Assembly (NCBI RefSeq): GCF_034702125.1
Contig: NC_085869.1
Location: 20,833,177-20,897,176, forward strand
Origin: Engraulis encrasicolus
Taxonomy: Eukaryota > Chordata > Actinopteri > Clupeiformes > Engraulidae
Direction: 5' to 3'
Length of the DNA stretch: 64,000 bases
The notes below the pieces were generated by a model that saw only the letters and a list, made by a program, of their open reading frames with translations, did no database searches and was not told where the DNA came from. Position numbers and translations under genes: made by a program. Positions 36,304-47,491 of this stretch are shown in pieces. How positions within the stretch are numbered: position 1 is the stretch's first letter; every line of letters begins with the position of its first letter.

Positions 36304-37411
36304 ATTGTTTTCATCCAATCATTTGTTTGTTGCACTTGCATAGTTAGTGCACAGTACGTCAGCTCAGAGAACTTGAAGTAGGCTAATAATATAATAGTGA
36401 CCACAGAGAGGTGACCACAAAAATGGTGCTACAGGTGGCTGTGGCACAGTGTATTTCACAACTGTCTGAGCACCTTAAAAGAATGACTCACTTAAACGTG
36501 GCACAGAAAATGGGTGAGTAGGAAAGACATCAAAAAGAAATGACTGGAAAGAGTGGGTTGCTTATCCTTCGCAGTCCTGGCTAGCGTAGTACTACAGCGT
36601 GACATGTCAGTCGCGCCTTATATTATAATGGCGCCTACCATGTCTCAATTCTTCACGCACGCCTACATTCATTCATGGCTATTTTTATACCCACTATGAT
36701 CTACAGTAGTCTGTCAGAAAAACCACTACCTACTTTTTCATTAGGCATTCTAAGAAAAGCATTTTGAAATGTGTAAGCCATTGATGTGTTCAAAGTACAT
36801 GTTTTGGTCAACAAAATGTTCACAAAATGCTTGGTGTCCTTTGGTTAAAGACATTCACGCAAGGTTCATGCGTCATTACCGGTACTTGATTCCATTATGG
36901 CCCAGGGTTATGAAAAAGCTGACAATGACATCCATGATAAGGTAAAAACAAACAAACAAACAAACAAACAAACAAACAAACAACAACAAAGATAAAGCTA
37001 CTTGGTAAATGTCAAAAGCCTGCTGTAGCTACAGTACGCTGTATGTGTTCACAGCTTCAGGCAGCCTGCGGTCTGAAGATGCAGTCTCAAGATTACTCAG
37101 ATGAGAGCACCAGCCTCACAAAAACTCTCCTTCGTCCCATCCTGGACTGCCAGCTCCTCTGTGGCTGTGCATCTGCTCACTCGGCGCTTTGACACAAACA
37201 TCCACCACCACCATGCACCACAAGTTTGTGGCCTGGGCCAAGCGTTTGGTTGTGCCCTTACATCACACTGGAAGTGGGTTGTGCAAGGAGAGCAGAGCAG
37301 AGCAGAGATAGCACAGGGAGGAGAGAGAGAGAGAGAGAGGCTTCATAGTGGAAAGACATTGTCACAATGGAACCAACCCCGGTTCTCTGAGGGAGAACAC
37401 AATGTGTTGCA
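36304..37411. other. Intergenic, no gene recognised
   Basis: Contains an ACAA tetranucleotide run at 36948-36983 and little else recognisable. Confidence 0.5.
36948..36983. repeat. (AAAC)n tetranucleotide run
   Basis: About nine units. Confidence 0.93.
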
Positions 37412-37508
37412 GAGAGGCTCCCATTGACAGTTTGTGCTCGCCCACAGAGAACCAGAGTTGAAGTTTGGTTCTCTGAGGGCGAGCACAAACAGTCAATGGG
37501 AGCCTCTC
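37412..37508. repeat. Inverted repeat, 43-bp arms, 11-nt loop
   Basis: 37412-37454 and 37466-37508 are reverse complements with two mismatches. The stem contains GGTTCTCTG and GAGCACAAAC. A related GGTTCTCTGAGGGAGAACAC lies just left at 37381. A miRNA-like hairpin by size, but repeat-derived folding is more likely. Confidence 0.75.
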
Positions 37509-37769
37509 CTCAATCATGTAATCACTATTTCTGGAGACTTCAAAGATTTCAACTTATACCTCAGTGTACAGCACATAGGCGGACACACCCAAGAGCAAGT
37601 TACCTCAAATCCTCAAGCAGTTTAACATGCTCCGAGGATTGATGCCTGTGAAGACAAATGCTTGCCTTGTGGGGTCTGTTAGACAAAGGTTACATTCATA
37701 ACTTTTCTTGTTGTCTTTCAGTCAAACAACTCAGTGTCGACCAGGGTTGGACCATCAGGCATAGCGGCC

Positions 37770-37930
37770 TTTTCCCAGTGAGCTCCGCACCTTTGTGGGC
37801 CCCGCACCCTTGTGGGCCCCTATTATTTTTAAGGGGCCACAATATATTAATATATATACATCTCGTGGGCCCTAATATATATTTATTACATTTCTGAAAA
37901 TAAGGGCCCACGAGGGTGCGGGGCCCACCG
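37770..37930. mobile_element. Fold-back repeat with GTGGGCCCC motifs
   Basis: CCGCACCCTTGTGGGCCCCT at about 37801 mirrors AGGGCCCACGAGGGTGCGGGG at about 37901, with an AT-rich centre holding ATATATTAATATATATA. Arms are about 30-40 bp and imperfect. Confidence 0.6.
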
Positions 37931-39850
37931 GTGAGTCAATTCTGCGCCGCCAATTATGAAGGGTCCCTTTAAGCCAAAAGTGCCCGGGACCTATTTCTCC
38001 CCCAGCCCCTAGTGTCGAAAATTACAGTAGGAGTATGGCGATGATGAGTGCATCTGACCTGCATCTCAGCAATGCTCTTATCAGTGGGGTCAGCCATAAA
38101 CTGAAATGACTCATGAACAGTGTCCAACCATGACACAGTGCCTTGATGTAGGCCTAATAATCACAGTTACACAGCTCGGGTCCAATATGGAAAGCTGAAT
38201 CTGTTTACAAACCAGCTAGATCCATCTAATCTTTTTCTTTTTTGTTCTAGATCATATACATTGCTTCTAAAAAGTCCTAAAAATATTTATCTCACCAGCG
38301 TTTTGGTTGGATGAAGGTCCATAGCAGATGTCTCTAAAGTTGAGACATTTCTGGATAGAGAGACAATTAGTCTCACTGCTTGTTCCAGAGACAAAACAGA
38401 CTAACAATTGGGTGCTCTATGTTGCATTTTATCCTAAAAGTATGTGTGAAAACTATTCAACACAACTATGTACAGCATATGACATATACATTGAGTTGCT
38501 TCACTTTCTTTTTAAAAGTTGGCTGAACCATTTTTTTTTTTTACAGTGCAACAAAAATGAATTTTAAACTTATATGACGAAATGTTTAATCAAATCTGCA
38601 GTTTTTGCGTTTGCAAAATGTTTTGTTGCATAAAACAAACTTTGCATTAACACTACATTTTTGTCAGAGCTGAGTTTGGTCTTTTATTCTGTTGTTTTTT
38701 TGGAGACTATTGTCCTTTAACTTTAGGCTATTAAAACCATGTATTGATTTGTCTCAAAGAATGTTTGACTGGGTGACATACTGGTTTAATTCGTTTAATC
38801 TTTGTTTAATTTTCACCAAATGTTCACAAAACGTGTGTTCGCTTCCATATTCTCTTTAAAATATCTGTGCACAGGGTAATTGCAGTGTTGGCCCGACGTG
38901 AACAAATCTGTCTTTAAAACAAGATGCCTGAATTATATGAAAACACATCTTCTATCCACCCTACTTCTGAAGTGTGTCTAATCTGCTGTCTGTCTGTTCA
39001 GTGTTTAAGATCAGCCCTTTAGCCCTAAAGCAATTTCTCTCTTGGCCACTTACGGACAGACTTAGCCACTAAATGGCCTCTCCACTCCATCCATCTGCTG
39101 CGGCGGGCCCCGGGATATAATCTGCCTCTTCTGCCGGACATTTTGTTCATCAGAATGTTCTCCCGGCTGGCGGTGGCTGTCTACAAGTATAGCATTCGTT
39201 CAACTTCTGAAATAAACTTTCTGTGTGAATGTGTTTTGGAGGTGGATGAAGACAACACTCAAAATGTTATCCTTTCCAGCCAGAGAGTAAAAAAAAGAAA
39301 AAACTCCTTTTTTTAAAGTGTGGATAAAGGATTTTAAGCGTGCGGACTCCTCACTCTAAAATGTGTGATTTGGAGGTGATCACTTCTTTTTACATCTATA
39401 CTCTTCTGAAGGCTATAGCTCCATGGTAAACAACGTGTTGTACATGAGAAGACAACCCCTTTTGCATACTCATTAATTGACTCATTCATTTAAAATAGTA
39501 ACGAGGCTATCAGTCTACACTCCATACCAGTAATTTGTGCAGTGTCTGAGTGCTGTTTCTAGGACAAGCCGGGGAGAGACATTTGATCAGTTTCACTCCT
39601 TTTGCTCTAGTTGACATCACCTGTTGATTAAGGTATTTGAGTGGAAAAATGAATTAAGGTTAACAATGGTAGCCTTTTTTATTCATCTGCAGTATTAACA
39701 TGTATTTATGCACTTGTATTTTTATGTTAATGATTTAATTAACAGTTCAAGTGTTCCAGGCTCAGTGTCAGTAGGCTACAATTATCTCTCAGCTTTTTAC
39801 TCACTGGGATTTATAAAAGCAAAATGGACTTGCAAATGGAGTTTCTTATG
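37931..39850. other. Intergenic, non-repetitive
   Basis: No gene was seen. Part of it (about 38930-39240) is balanced in composition, free of recognisable repeats and a candidate conserved non-coding element. That is only a guess from texture. Confidence 0.4.
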
Positions 39851-40450
39851 CACGTAGCCTCTTACTGCAGATGGGGGTCGCTGGCGGGCCTATTCACTAT
39901 TTGCTGAAAACACTTAAGTACGTCATAACAACATTGCTATGACAGTGCAGAGAGCCGTAAGTAACAGATTAAGACAGGGTTTTCACACCTGGTACCTTTC
40001 AGCCATTTAAGAGAACTCAGACCTGTGACTCAGCATTTTCTGTGAATATGTGAACGCTCCAAAGTGTACCCAGACCCCTTGGAAGTGAACCGTACAGAGA
40101 CTTTCATTGACGTGGTCTCCGTACAGTTCACTTATAGTCCTGACAAGTTGCACTTGTGACTAGGTGTAATCAATTAAGGAGAGCTCTAGGGCCGGGTGTG
40201 ATTAAAAAGAGGACTGACACACCATAAAAGCCTGACGGGACCAGAAAGTGTAGCTGGTTCTTTTTGTAATACACTCACAATAATATGAACAAAAAGAGAA
40301 GAGTCCTTTTGCTGTCGGTTCACTTTTTGGTCGACTTAAAGAGGACTGAGTTTGGTTCACTTAAATAAGGGGACTAGGTGTGAAAATGCCCATATAACAT
40401 TTTTGGTGACAGCGATGTTATAACATAGACTCTGCGCTAAGGGGTTAACG
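39851..40450. repeat. Dispersed repeat copy split by a TIR element
   Basis: The left part (GTAGCCTCTTACTGCAGATG, then ACATTGCTATGACAG, AACAGATTAAGACA) and right part (GTTATAACATAGACTCTGCG, AAGGGGTTAACG) match the 3420-3590 block. The 39980-40386 element lies between them. Confidence 0.68.
39980..40386. mobile_element. TIR element (TTTTCACACCT ends), 407 bp
   Basis: The left TTTTCACACCTGGTACCTTT and GAGAACTCAG mirror the right CTGAGTTTGGTTCACTTAAA and AGGTGTGAAAA. CCGTACAGAG and GTCTCCGTACAG form an inner inverted pair. Inserted in a dispersed repeat. No clear TSD. Confidence 0.75.
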
Positions 40451-40858
40451 TTAGTCATTGTCGGCCCACTTTCTACTCTGAGGTCATATAGTTGGAAGTG
40501 CTTGGTTCATATGAGATAATATTTTGGTGCGTATTTGAATCAGGTGAAGTTCACCGCATGGTGGGAAATTTCCACTGTGGTCATTCTGCTGTCTCAAAAT
40601 GATTACCATGGCTACTGTATGTCTCACCAGAGTGCCAGCATTCTGGAGCATTTCTGGTTTCCAACATAAAGAAGGACCTACTGTACACACATTCCTGTTA
40701 CTTGCTCACGTGTTGTTTTGGCTGCTGTGCTCAGTCATATTGAAGCTATAGTCATTTTCAAATTAAAACATGCTGGTAAGCGTTTTGTGACATGCAAATG
40801 CGCATGCACATGTGAGCCCCCCCGTCTACCATCTCTCTCGCGCTGTCTCACACACACA

Positions 40859-41181
<323 letters not shown>

Positions 41182-41319
41182 GGTATGTTTTCATTACTGC
41201 ATCTTGTAATTTTACGCTTTATCTTTTATAAAGGGCTGAGCATGAGTCATCATCTTCAGACAGAAATGGAAGCTCACATTGTTCACATTAATTCTTACTC
41301 ACCTCACTCATCCAGACCA

Positions 41320-42316
41320 TCTATGTCTTGGTCTCAAAAGAGATGAACAGACCAAGGATATATGGATCACTGGAACCATGTTGTGTGGTCTGAAGAGACC
41401 AAGATAAACAAATTTGCTTTAGATGGTCTCAAGCATGTGTGGTGGTAAACAAGTGGGTTTTACAAAAAAAGTTTATCATCTGGCTAGTCAAGCATGGTAG
41501 TGGGACTGACATGGTTTGGGGATGCATGAATGCTGTCAACATTGGAAATCTGAATTACACCTAAAAGAAACATGCATGTCAACATGCACTGTGACAACTG
41601 AAGGAGATCATGATCTCCATATTATTTCATTAAAATCTCACACAAATCTATCTACGCCAGGTGCACACTCAAAATGCAAAAGTTCAATGTAAAGAAACAT
41701 TGAAACGCACACCGATGACCTCCCTTTTAATCTCTTCTCATTTTGAGACAATTTGGGCGAACACAGCCCCTTCTCTACCGGATTCAAAGGGATGTGCCAC
41801 TATTTTGGGGCTTAATACAGTTAAAATCGTTGGCTGGGGTTTATAAAGGTGGTAAAGTGTCTTATTTTTCATGTTAAGGGTTGTCTTGCTTTAAGACAAG
41901 TTAAAAGAGGGAATATGTCACTAAGCTAGTGAAAGTCAATGGATCCGTGTAGCATGCTACACGGATCCATTGACTTTCACTAGCTTAGCGACATGCGCCC
42001 TCTTTTAACTTATCTCAAAGCAAGGCAACGGCTTACATGAAAAATAAGACACTTTACCACCTTTATAAACCCCAGCCAACGATTTTAACTGTATTAAGCT
42101 CCAAAATAGTGGCATAACCCTTTAAATCTGGGGTACATGTTCAAACATTTATGGCTGTATTTTGTTTTTTTCCGAGTGAATAAGAAATATAAGCGGTTAT
42201 ATATGTTGCTAACAGGTCACTAATCATTGTGTCAAAGTGAAATTTCTTTAATGCTCTCCTATGAAAAGATATACCCACAAATCTGCAAAAATGTGAGGGG
42301 TGTACTCACTTACACA
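41320..42316 (+). pseudogene. Tc1/mariner transposase relic with 3' end, interrupted
   Basis: Around 41374-41600 the + strand shows the conserved Tc1 stretch equivalent to W-F-S-D-E-T-K...H-G-G-G-S-x-M-V-W-G, with stops and frameshifts (GTTGTGTGGTCTGAAGAGAC, AGCATGGTAGTGGGACTG, ATGGTTTGGGGATGCATG). At 42230-42316 the typical tail appears: ATTGTGTCAAAGTGAAATTT, ATGAAAAGATATA and GCAAAAATGTGAGGGGTGTA. The palindromic MITE copy 2 (41785-42125) sits between body and tail. A dead element. Confidence 0.8.
41785..42125. mobile_element. Palindromic MITE, copy 2 (nested in Tc1 relic)
   Basis: Nearly perfect inverted repeat centred near 41962, with arms of about 168 bp. Left: ATGTGCCACTATTTTGGGGC and GTTTATAAAGGTGGTAAAGT. 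Right: ACTTTACCACCTTTATAAAC and a GCTCCAAAATAGTGGCAT end. The centre is GTGTAGCATGCTACAC. Confidence 0.92.
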
Positions 42317-42669
42317 ACATAATATGTCACAGTAAGACGGACAGACGGACTCTACTAAAACACATCCCCAGCCCCTGGTTAAAAGTGCTCTTGACAAGGA
42401 TTACAGCTTTCTCTGACCCATACAGAGATCTGGCTCACAACACATAGGCTATGCTAGTCATATGGTCATATGCTGAAACATGTGGAGAGCCATCTATTAC
42501 TATATTGTGTCAGCATAAACCTGTCACTGAAGGGACATTGAATTACATTTCTCACTTATAAACAAAAGGCCACTAGTCTAATTCCCAGATGAATTTCTAT
42601 ATTGAAATGCTTCATAATCAAAATGACAATATTAAATCTTATTTCACATGACCGCAGCACAAAGCCAGG

Positions 42670-42960
42670 CGCAGCACCAGGGCCGGATTAAGATGGCCTG
42701 GGCCCTCTAGGCTACAGGTTGCTGTGGGCCCCCCCAGAAGGCAATTTTTTTCCAAAAAATGTTTTTAGAAAGTGTCATAATTATGAGCTAGAAATTCAGG
42801 ATAACATGTATAGCAACTGTACTCAACACAATGGATGAATTTTTCAATATTGCATTCAGCAGTTTTTCACTTTTGGGCAATCTGGGGCCCACTGGCAGAT
42901 GGGGGCCCCCTAGGCTCCAGCCACATCTAGCCTGTGTGTTAATCCGGCCCTGCGCAGCAC
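42670..42960. mobile_element. hAT-type element with 8-bp TSD (CAGGGCCGGATTAA ends)
   Basis: The element spans 42678-42952 (275 bp). CAGGGCCGGATTAA at the left and TTAATCCGGCCCTG at the right are exact inverted ends. The 8-mer CGCAGCAC flanks both sides (42670-42677, 42953-42960). GGGCCC motifs occur inside near both ends. Non-autonomous. Confidence 0.93.
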
Positions 42961-43690
42961 AACCCAAAGATTTATTTATGCAGCCAAAATCTTGATGCCT
43001 CATCAAGCTGTGAACACGGCACAGTTTGACACGACACAGGTAATACTGCCATCTACAGTCAAAACGTATATGTACACCAAGTTACGTAGGCCTTCATTGT
43101 TGATATGACATTGTGTTGAGACCCTGACAGTTTGACATTTATAATATAGGCCTATCATAAACTAAGAATGTTTTTGGCATGACACCTTGACCAAATTAGG
43201 ACATGTCTTTGATAGTCATTTGAAGGCAAACCTTCAGGAAGGTGCACAGCCTTTTATTAATGCAAATAACAGTGTGATCAATGTTGATTTTTCTCTGTCT
43301 TCAAATTGGATTATTGGACTCGGTAGCTCACTTGTCCATCCTTTTTTCCAGGTATCCTGAAATTTCCTTTTTTCCAGGTAAATCCACAAGGAGCCGTCCT
43401 TTGACTTAATCATAAGATATTAACCAGGTTACGGTATCATAACATTTAGACTTCATAAAGCACATTACCTAAATTATACACAAAATAGGGCTTAAGCCAA
43501 TTGTAGGCTAATATGTAAGTGAATGATGGGTTTAGAACAGTAGGCCTAGGCTAACGCCTTGATGAATAGGCCCTAATTCCAAAAGTCATGTTAATTTAGA
43601 AAACACATTTTCTTTAGAATGATTCCATCAGACTGTCTGTGTTGGCCTCCAGACAGCATATTGAAAGCAATGCAACATGATAGTGTAGGC

Positions 43691-44976
43691 CAGTGTTTCC
43701 CAACCTTTTTTGAGCCAGGGCACACTTTTTCCCTTCAAAAAATCTCGCGGCACACCACCAACCAAAAATGATGAAATAATGAAAACAAATTATAGTAGCC
43801 GCCTAACAATATAGTCATTCTTATAAAAGTGTCTTGAATAGCAATCAAATAAACACAATTTTTTTAATCATCTTTTAAATTTCCTCTTTCAAATAAAAAG
43901 TGCACTTTGTCCCTTCTTAGGAAGCTAGGAAGCTATAAACTTCAAAGTAGGCCTTGGCTTACTATTTACAAATTGTTATTCCAAAAGCATTCTATTTGCA
44001 GGAATGTAGAAAATAATGCTTATTCTGACAGTAGCAATGTTATTTAGGAAAGATTTCACTGTTACATTCAAGATTCAAGATTCTTTTAATAGTCCCGAAG
44101 GAAATTTGTCTTGGACATACATAGCTGCCACATACACACATTATGAATATGCATGTTTAATATCAATCTCTGTTCAATGCCTTGCAAAATAGAACGCGTC
44201 TCCATCCACAAAAACGCACATTGGCCAGGAGTTGCGCATGTCCACTAATATCAGCCTCGTCAAGTTGCAACGCAAATTTCTCACGGATACGGATCTTTTC
44301 CAAAACCACACTTTCGATGTCAGCAGACATGTCATCAATGTCTGGAAATTGTGTTATTTGAGAGTGGGACTTTGGCTATTTCTTTAACCGCTTAAGGTCC
44401 AAGCATCTCATTTACAATGGCTTTGCAAGCAGGTAGCGTCTCTGCCACTTTGTGACTTTTTTGATTTAGCTACAAGTTCAGCTACGTGGTAGCTAGCTTT
44501 AAGGTTCTCTCGTTTACCTTTTTCCCTCATAAATGTTGCTTGGTTCTGTTTGCTTACGCAGGCCAACGAAATAGTCTGCACTCTTGTTTTGTGAAGGGTG
44601 TTTCGTTTACATACCAAGCACAATGGAATCGGTGCCGTTGCATCCCACGCACAAGTACCGGTAGTCCTAAATCCAAATGAAATGCAACTCTCTTTGTATT
44701 GACTCGAGCTCACGGCACGGCATTTGCCTTGTTTGACAGCTAGGCCTACTACAATGCAATTGGCTACCTGCTGCCACCTAGTGATAAGGAATTATTAACT
44801 TACATGATTAGGACGCCAGTCAACAGCAGACACTACATAATGACATATAGGCATTATTAGCTGATAGTAATGAATTCGTTTTTTTTTTCTTTTCTTTTTT
44901 TTTGGAAAACAAGAATTTTCCACGGCACACCTGACGATCTCTCTAGTGTGCCGCAGCACAGTGGTTGGGAAACACT
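43691..44976 (-). mobile_element. hAT element with transposase remnant
   Basis: Ends CAGTGTTTCCCAACCTTTTT and GGTTGGGAAACACTG are inverted. TGTAGGC lies at both flanks in overlapping register, so the TSD is imperfect. GGCACAC motifs mirror each other near the ends. The interior holds a minus-strand hAT transposase relic and a dispersed repeat (44070-44145). Length is about 1.29 kb, far shorter than an autonomous hAT element. Confidence 0.85.
44160..44713 (-). pseudogene. hAT transposase fragment (BED-type N-terminus and catalytic start)
   Basis: On the minus strand, 44408-44713 reads a short open frame with YKESCISFGF, APIPLCLVCKR and SYHVAELVAKSKKS. These are landmarks of fish hAT (ZBED/SCAND3-like) transposases: zinc-finger C-x2-C, then the A-S-Y-x-V-A-E-L-I-A block. 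Further on (44190-44340) a frame gives DIDDMSADIES, IREKFALQLDEADISGHAQL, where intact proteins have F-A-I-Q-L-D-E-S-T-D (recalled). The catalytic start is kept but the C-terminal half with the dimerisation domain is absent. Broken and non-functional. Confidence 0.78.
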
Positions 44977-45104
44977 GTAGGCTAACAATTATTTGACCAA
45001 TGTGTTATCTTCTCTCTCTGAGGATTGCATTCAGCTTCTCTACAATAGCTGAAAGTTATTGTAAAGTAGTAATTATTTTCTTAATTCTTACTATTACTCA
45101 CGTT

Positions 45105-45188
45105 CATTCATCCATTCATCCATCCATCCATTCATTCATTCATTCATTCATTCATTCATTCATTCATTCATTCATTCAGTCAGTCAGT
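45105..45188. repeat. (ATTC)n tetranucleotide array
   Basis: ATTC/ATCC units followed by CAGT units. Confidence 0.96.
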
Positions 45189-45254
45189 CATTATTTTTAC
45201 TGTAAGTTTCATGGCCATGACTTTTAGTTTGACGAATCAGTCATTAAACATTGG

Positions 45255-46042
45255 AGTCAAGATGGCCGCCACTGAGCGCTGGAACAGAGCAAGGGTAACA
45301 ACAAGGTACAACAAGTAATAATGAACAAAGTTAATAGAGTTTACCATATTAATCGGGATTCATTCGACATACTATATGCCCATCAACCATTTCCAAACGA
45401 ACTTGTTTTATTTTGTCGAACTGAAATTATTTGAGCCATCATTTATCAGCCCAACTTGTCTCCTTATTCATAGGCCTAGGCTACTTGATGATTTGGCAGA
45501 TCTTGACTCACACAATAGGGAGGGAAAGTAATCTCATCGCCCCCTGCTGGCAACGTTCCAACCCCCTGCAACAAATGAATGTTTTTTTTCTTTGAAAAAT
45601 TACATCTCGGCCCTGACGACGAAGTAGAAGTAGTGGCAGTCATATTATGGGCATGTTGGCCCGTTTTATCGAATCAGGTGGTAAAATGTTCGGTTTTTCA
45701 CTGATCTGAGCTGATTTTAATATTCTTTAAAAAGCTAATACAGAACTACACTGACTGGCATGTGTGGCTTGTTTACTCCATGTAATTAGCATAGCCAAAT
45801 TAGCATAGCCAAACATGAGCCAGAGAGGTGGTTACTCGTCACCACAGAAGCCATCATATCTACTAGAGAATTTAAAACCATACCAAAATGATCGCGTGTA
45901 TATATGTGTAATAAGAAGATAATGTGGAACTCATAGGATTACAAGAATGTGAAGATATGCGAAGAACTTGCGTTCGTTCGCGTTCATTTGTTTCTCTGTG
46001 TTGTCAACGAGGCGCGAAGCACAGCATGCTGGGAGCTGTAGT
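45255..46042. promoter_or_regulatory. Promoter-like region: YY1-type and ZNF143-type motifs
   Basis: TCAAGATGGCCGCC at 45257-45270 matches the YY1 initiator-type motif and includes an ATG in good Kozak context (frame MAATERWNRARV..., stop after 18 codons). At 46024-46042, read on the minus strand, ACTACAGCTCCCAGCATGC matches the long ZNF143/STAF site (recalled consensus ACTACAnnTCCCAGnATGC). Both motifs are typical of vertebrate housekeeping promoters. I could not identify a gene attached to either. Confidence 0.45.
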
Positions 46043-46520
46043 CCGTTTCCGACCAGATTGGCACAATTTCTATTTTTCTTAAAAGGGCAAAAAATGACTT
46101 AAGATTTTCACATGTAGTAGTTCATGCTATTGTGTACGCTGAAAAATGTGTCTGGTGTTATAGTTCCAAGTCATATCTTTGTGGGATTTTTTTTAAAAAC
46201 TTGTCTATGGGAGTTTCAATAGGATCACCCTGGTGTTTGGAACGTAACCGCTGGGATCGCTGTTTTCCACTTTCCCTCCCAATCACCCACCCACTCATCG
46301 ATCCATCCATTGATTCATCCATGACCATCTTTCTAAAAAGGTAAACGTTATATTTCTCTTGAAAACTTGTGATAAGGGATGTCTTTGCTTGCCTGTTCTA
46401 TAGTCTTGCAGTAGGCCTAACTTTTGAAAAACGCTGTTATTGAGACTTATTTAGGCTACTTTCAGTGTCTTAATTTCTGTGGGCTACCATGTTATTATGA
46501 CACAATAATAATATCAGTAT

Positions 46521-46546
46521 ACCTACCTACCTACCTACCTACCTAC
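46521..46546. repeat. (CTAC)n run
   Basis: About six CTAC units. Confidence 0.92.
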
Positions 46547-47261
46547 AAAAAGTATTGTTGATGGCGCTAATTTATGTCTGGCAAAGTCAGGCTAATGTGC
46601 CATGCAACCACATTGTCTTACACCTTCCCACAGAATCTATCTTGCTAATGAGTGTAGCCGTATTTAGGCCTATGGTTTCTTAATTGATATTAATTATCAA
46701 AAATAAATCAATTAAAAATAAATAAATAAAGACTTACACACTTAAGCCAAAAAATAGGCATCACACGCGCCACACACCTTAACACACAGGGCACATTAAG
46801 GACAACAACACATTTTTCTTGTGTTGAAATATAGGGGAGATTATACTGTAGGCCTACTGGAGGGTCTACAGTCATCTTTCCTCAACATCTTTCCTGTTTC
46901 ACTTTGTCTCACTCTACTGCACCTGGCACCACCTGTGAAGTGGGTGTCATATCACAGAGGGGGGTTGCCTGTGTGTGGTGTGGTGGGGATGGCCACTCAA
47001 GTTCAGTTCTGAATGATACACTCAACCACACGCAGCATTCATTTTTTACTCAAACTGCAAGAATTTTACTTCCTGCTTCAGAACTTTCCACTGCCCCCAC
47101 AGTCGAACCGCCTGCCTGGTGTGAAAATTGCACTTTTGGTGTACATTTGAGTCAGGTTATGGTGGTCCATCATCCCCATTTCCACTGCGAGAGGAAGGCC
47201 CAAAATAACTGTACTGTAAATACTGTACTGTAAGCTACTGTAAATACGGTAAATTATTATA

Positions 47262-47288
47262 TATTACTATTATTATTATTATTATTAT
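47262..47288. repeat. (ATT)n run
   Basis: Short ATT trinucleotide repeat close to the left TSD of the next element. Confidence 0.9.
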
Positions 47289-47304
47289 ATTAAATTATTA
47301 TTAT

Positions 47305-47491
47305 ACTACAATCAGGGCTCTAAATTAACACCTGCCAACCAGCCAAATGCTGGTGAAAATTCAGTCTGGCTGGTACAAAAGAAAACCTGCTAGCCACTTT
47401 GACCCATTAGTGAGTGTGTTTGTGGCTAGTAAGATTAACATCTATTAGCCATTTTGGCTGAAAAAAGTTAATTTAGAGCCAGGACTACAAT
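47305..47491. mobile_element. hAT-type MITE, 171 bp, with 8-bp TSD
   Basis: The element spans 47313-47483. It begins CAGGGCTCTAAATTAAC and ends GTTAATTTAGAGCCAGG. ACTACAAT flanks it exactly at 47305-47312 and 47484-47491. The internal CTGGTGAAAA and TGGCTGGTAC resemble the 15685 element. Confidence 0.92.

Noticed and set aside
38930..39240. Possible conserved enhancer in the intergenic region
   Set aside because: Only compositional texture supports it, with no recognisable motif cluster. Left as a remark in the interval entry and not as a finding.
45654..45690. ATG with frame M-L-A-R-F-I-E-S followed by GTGGTA, considered as a first coding exon near the promoter-like spot
   Set aside because: Weak donor, no recognisable protein start and no downstream partner exon found.
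46132..46344. 70-codon frame downstream of the ZNF143-type site
   Set aside because: No family signature and contains low-complexity ATCC-derived residues. Not credible without transcript support.
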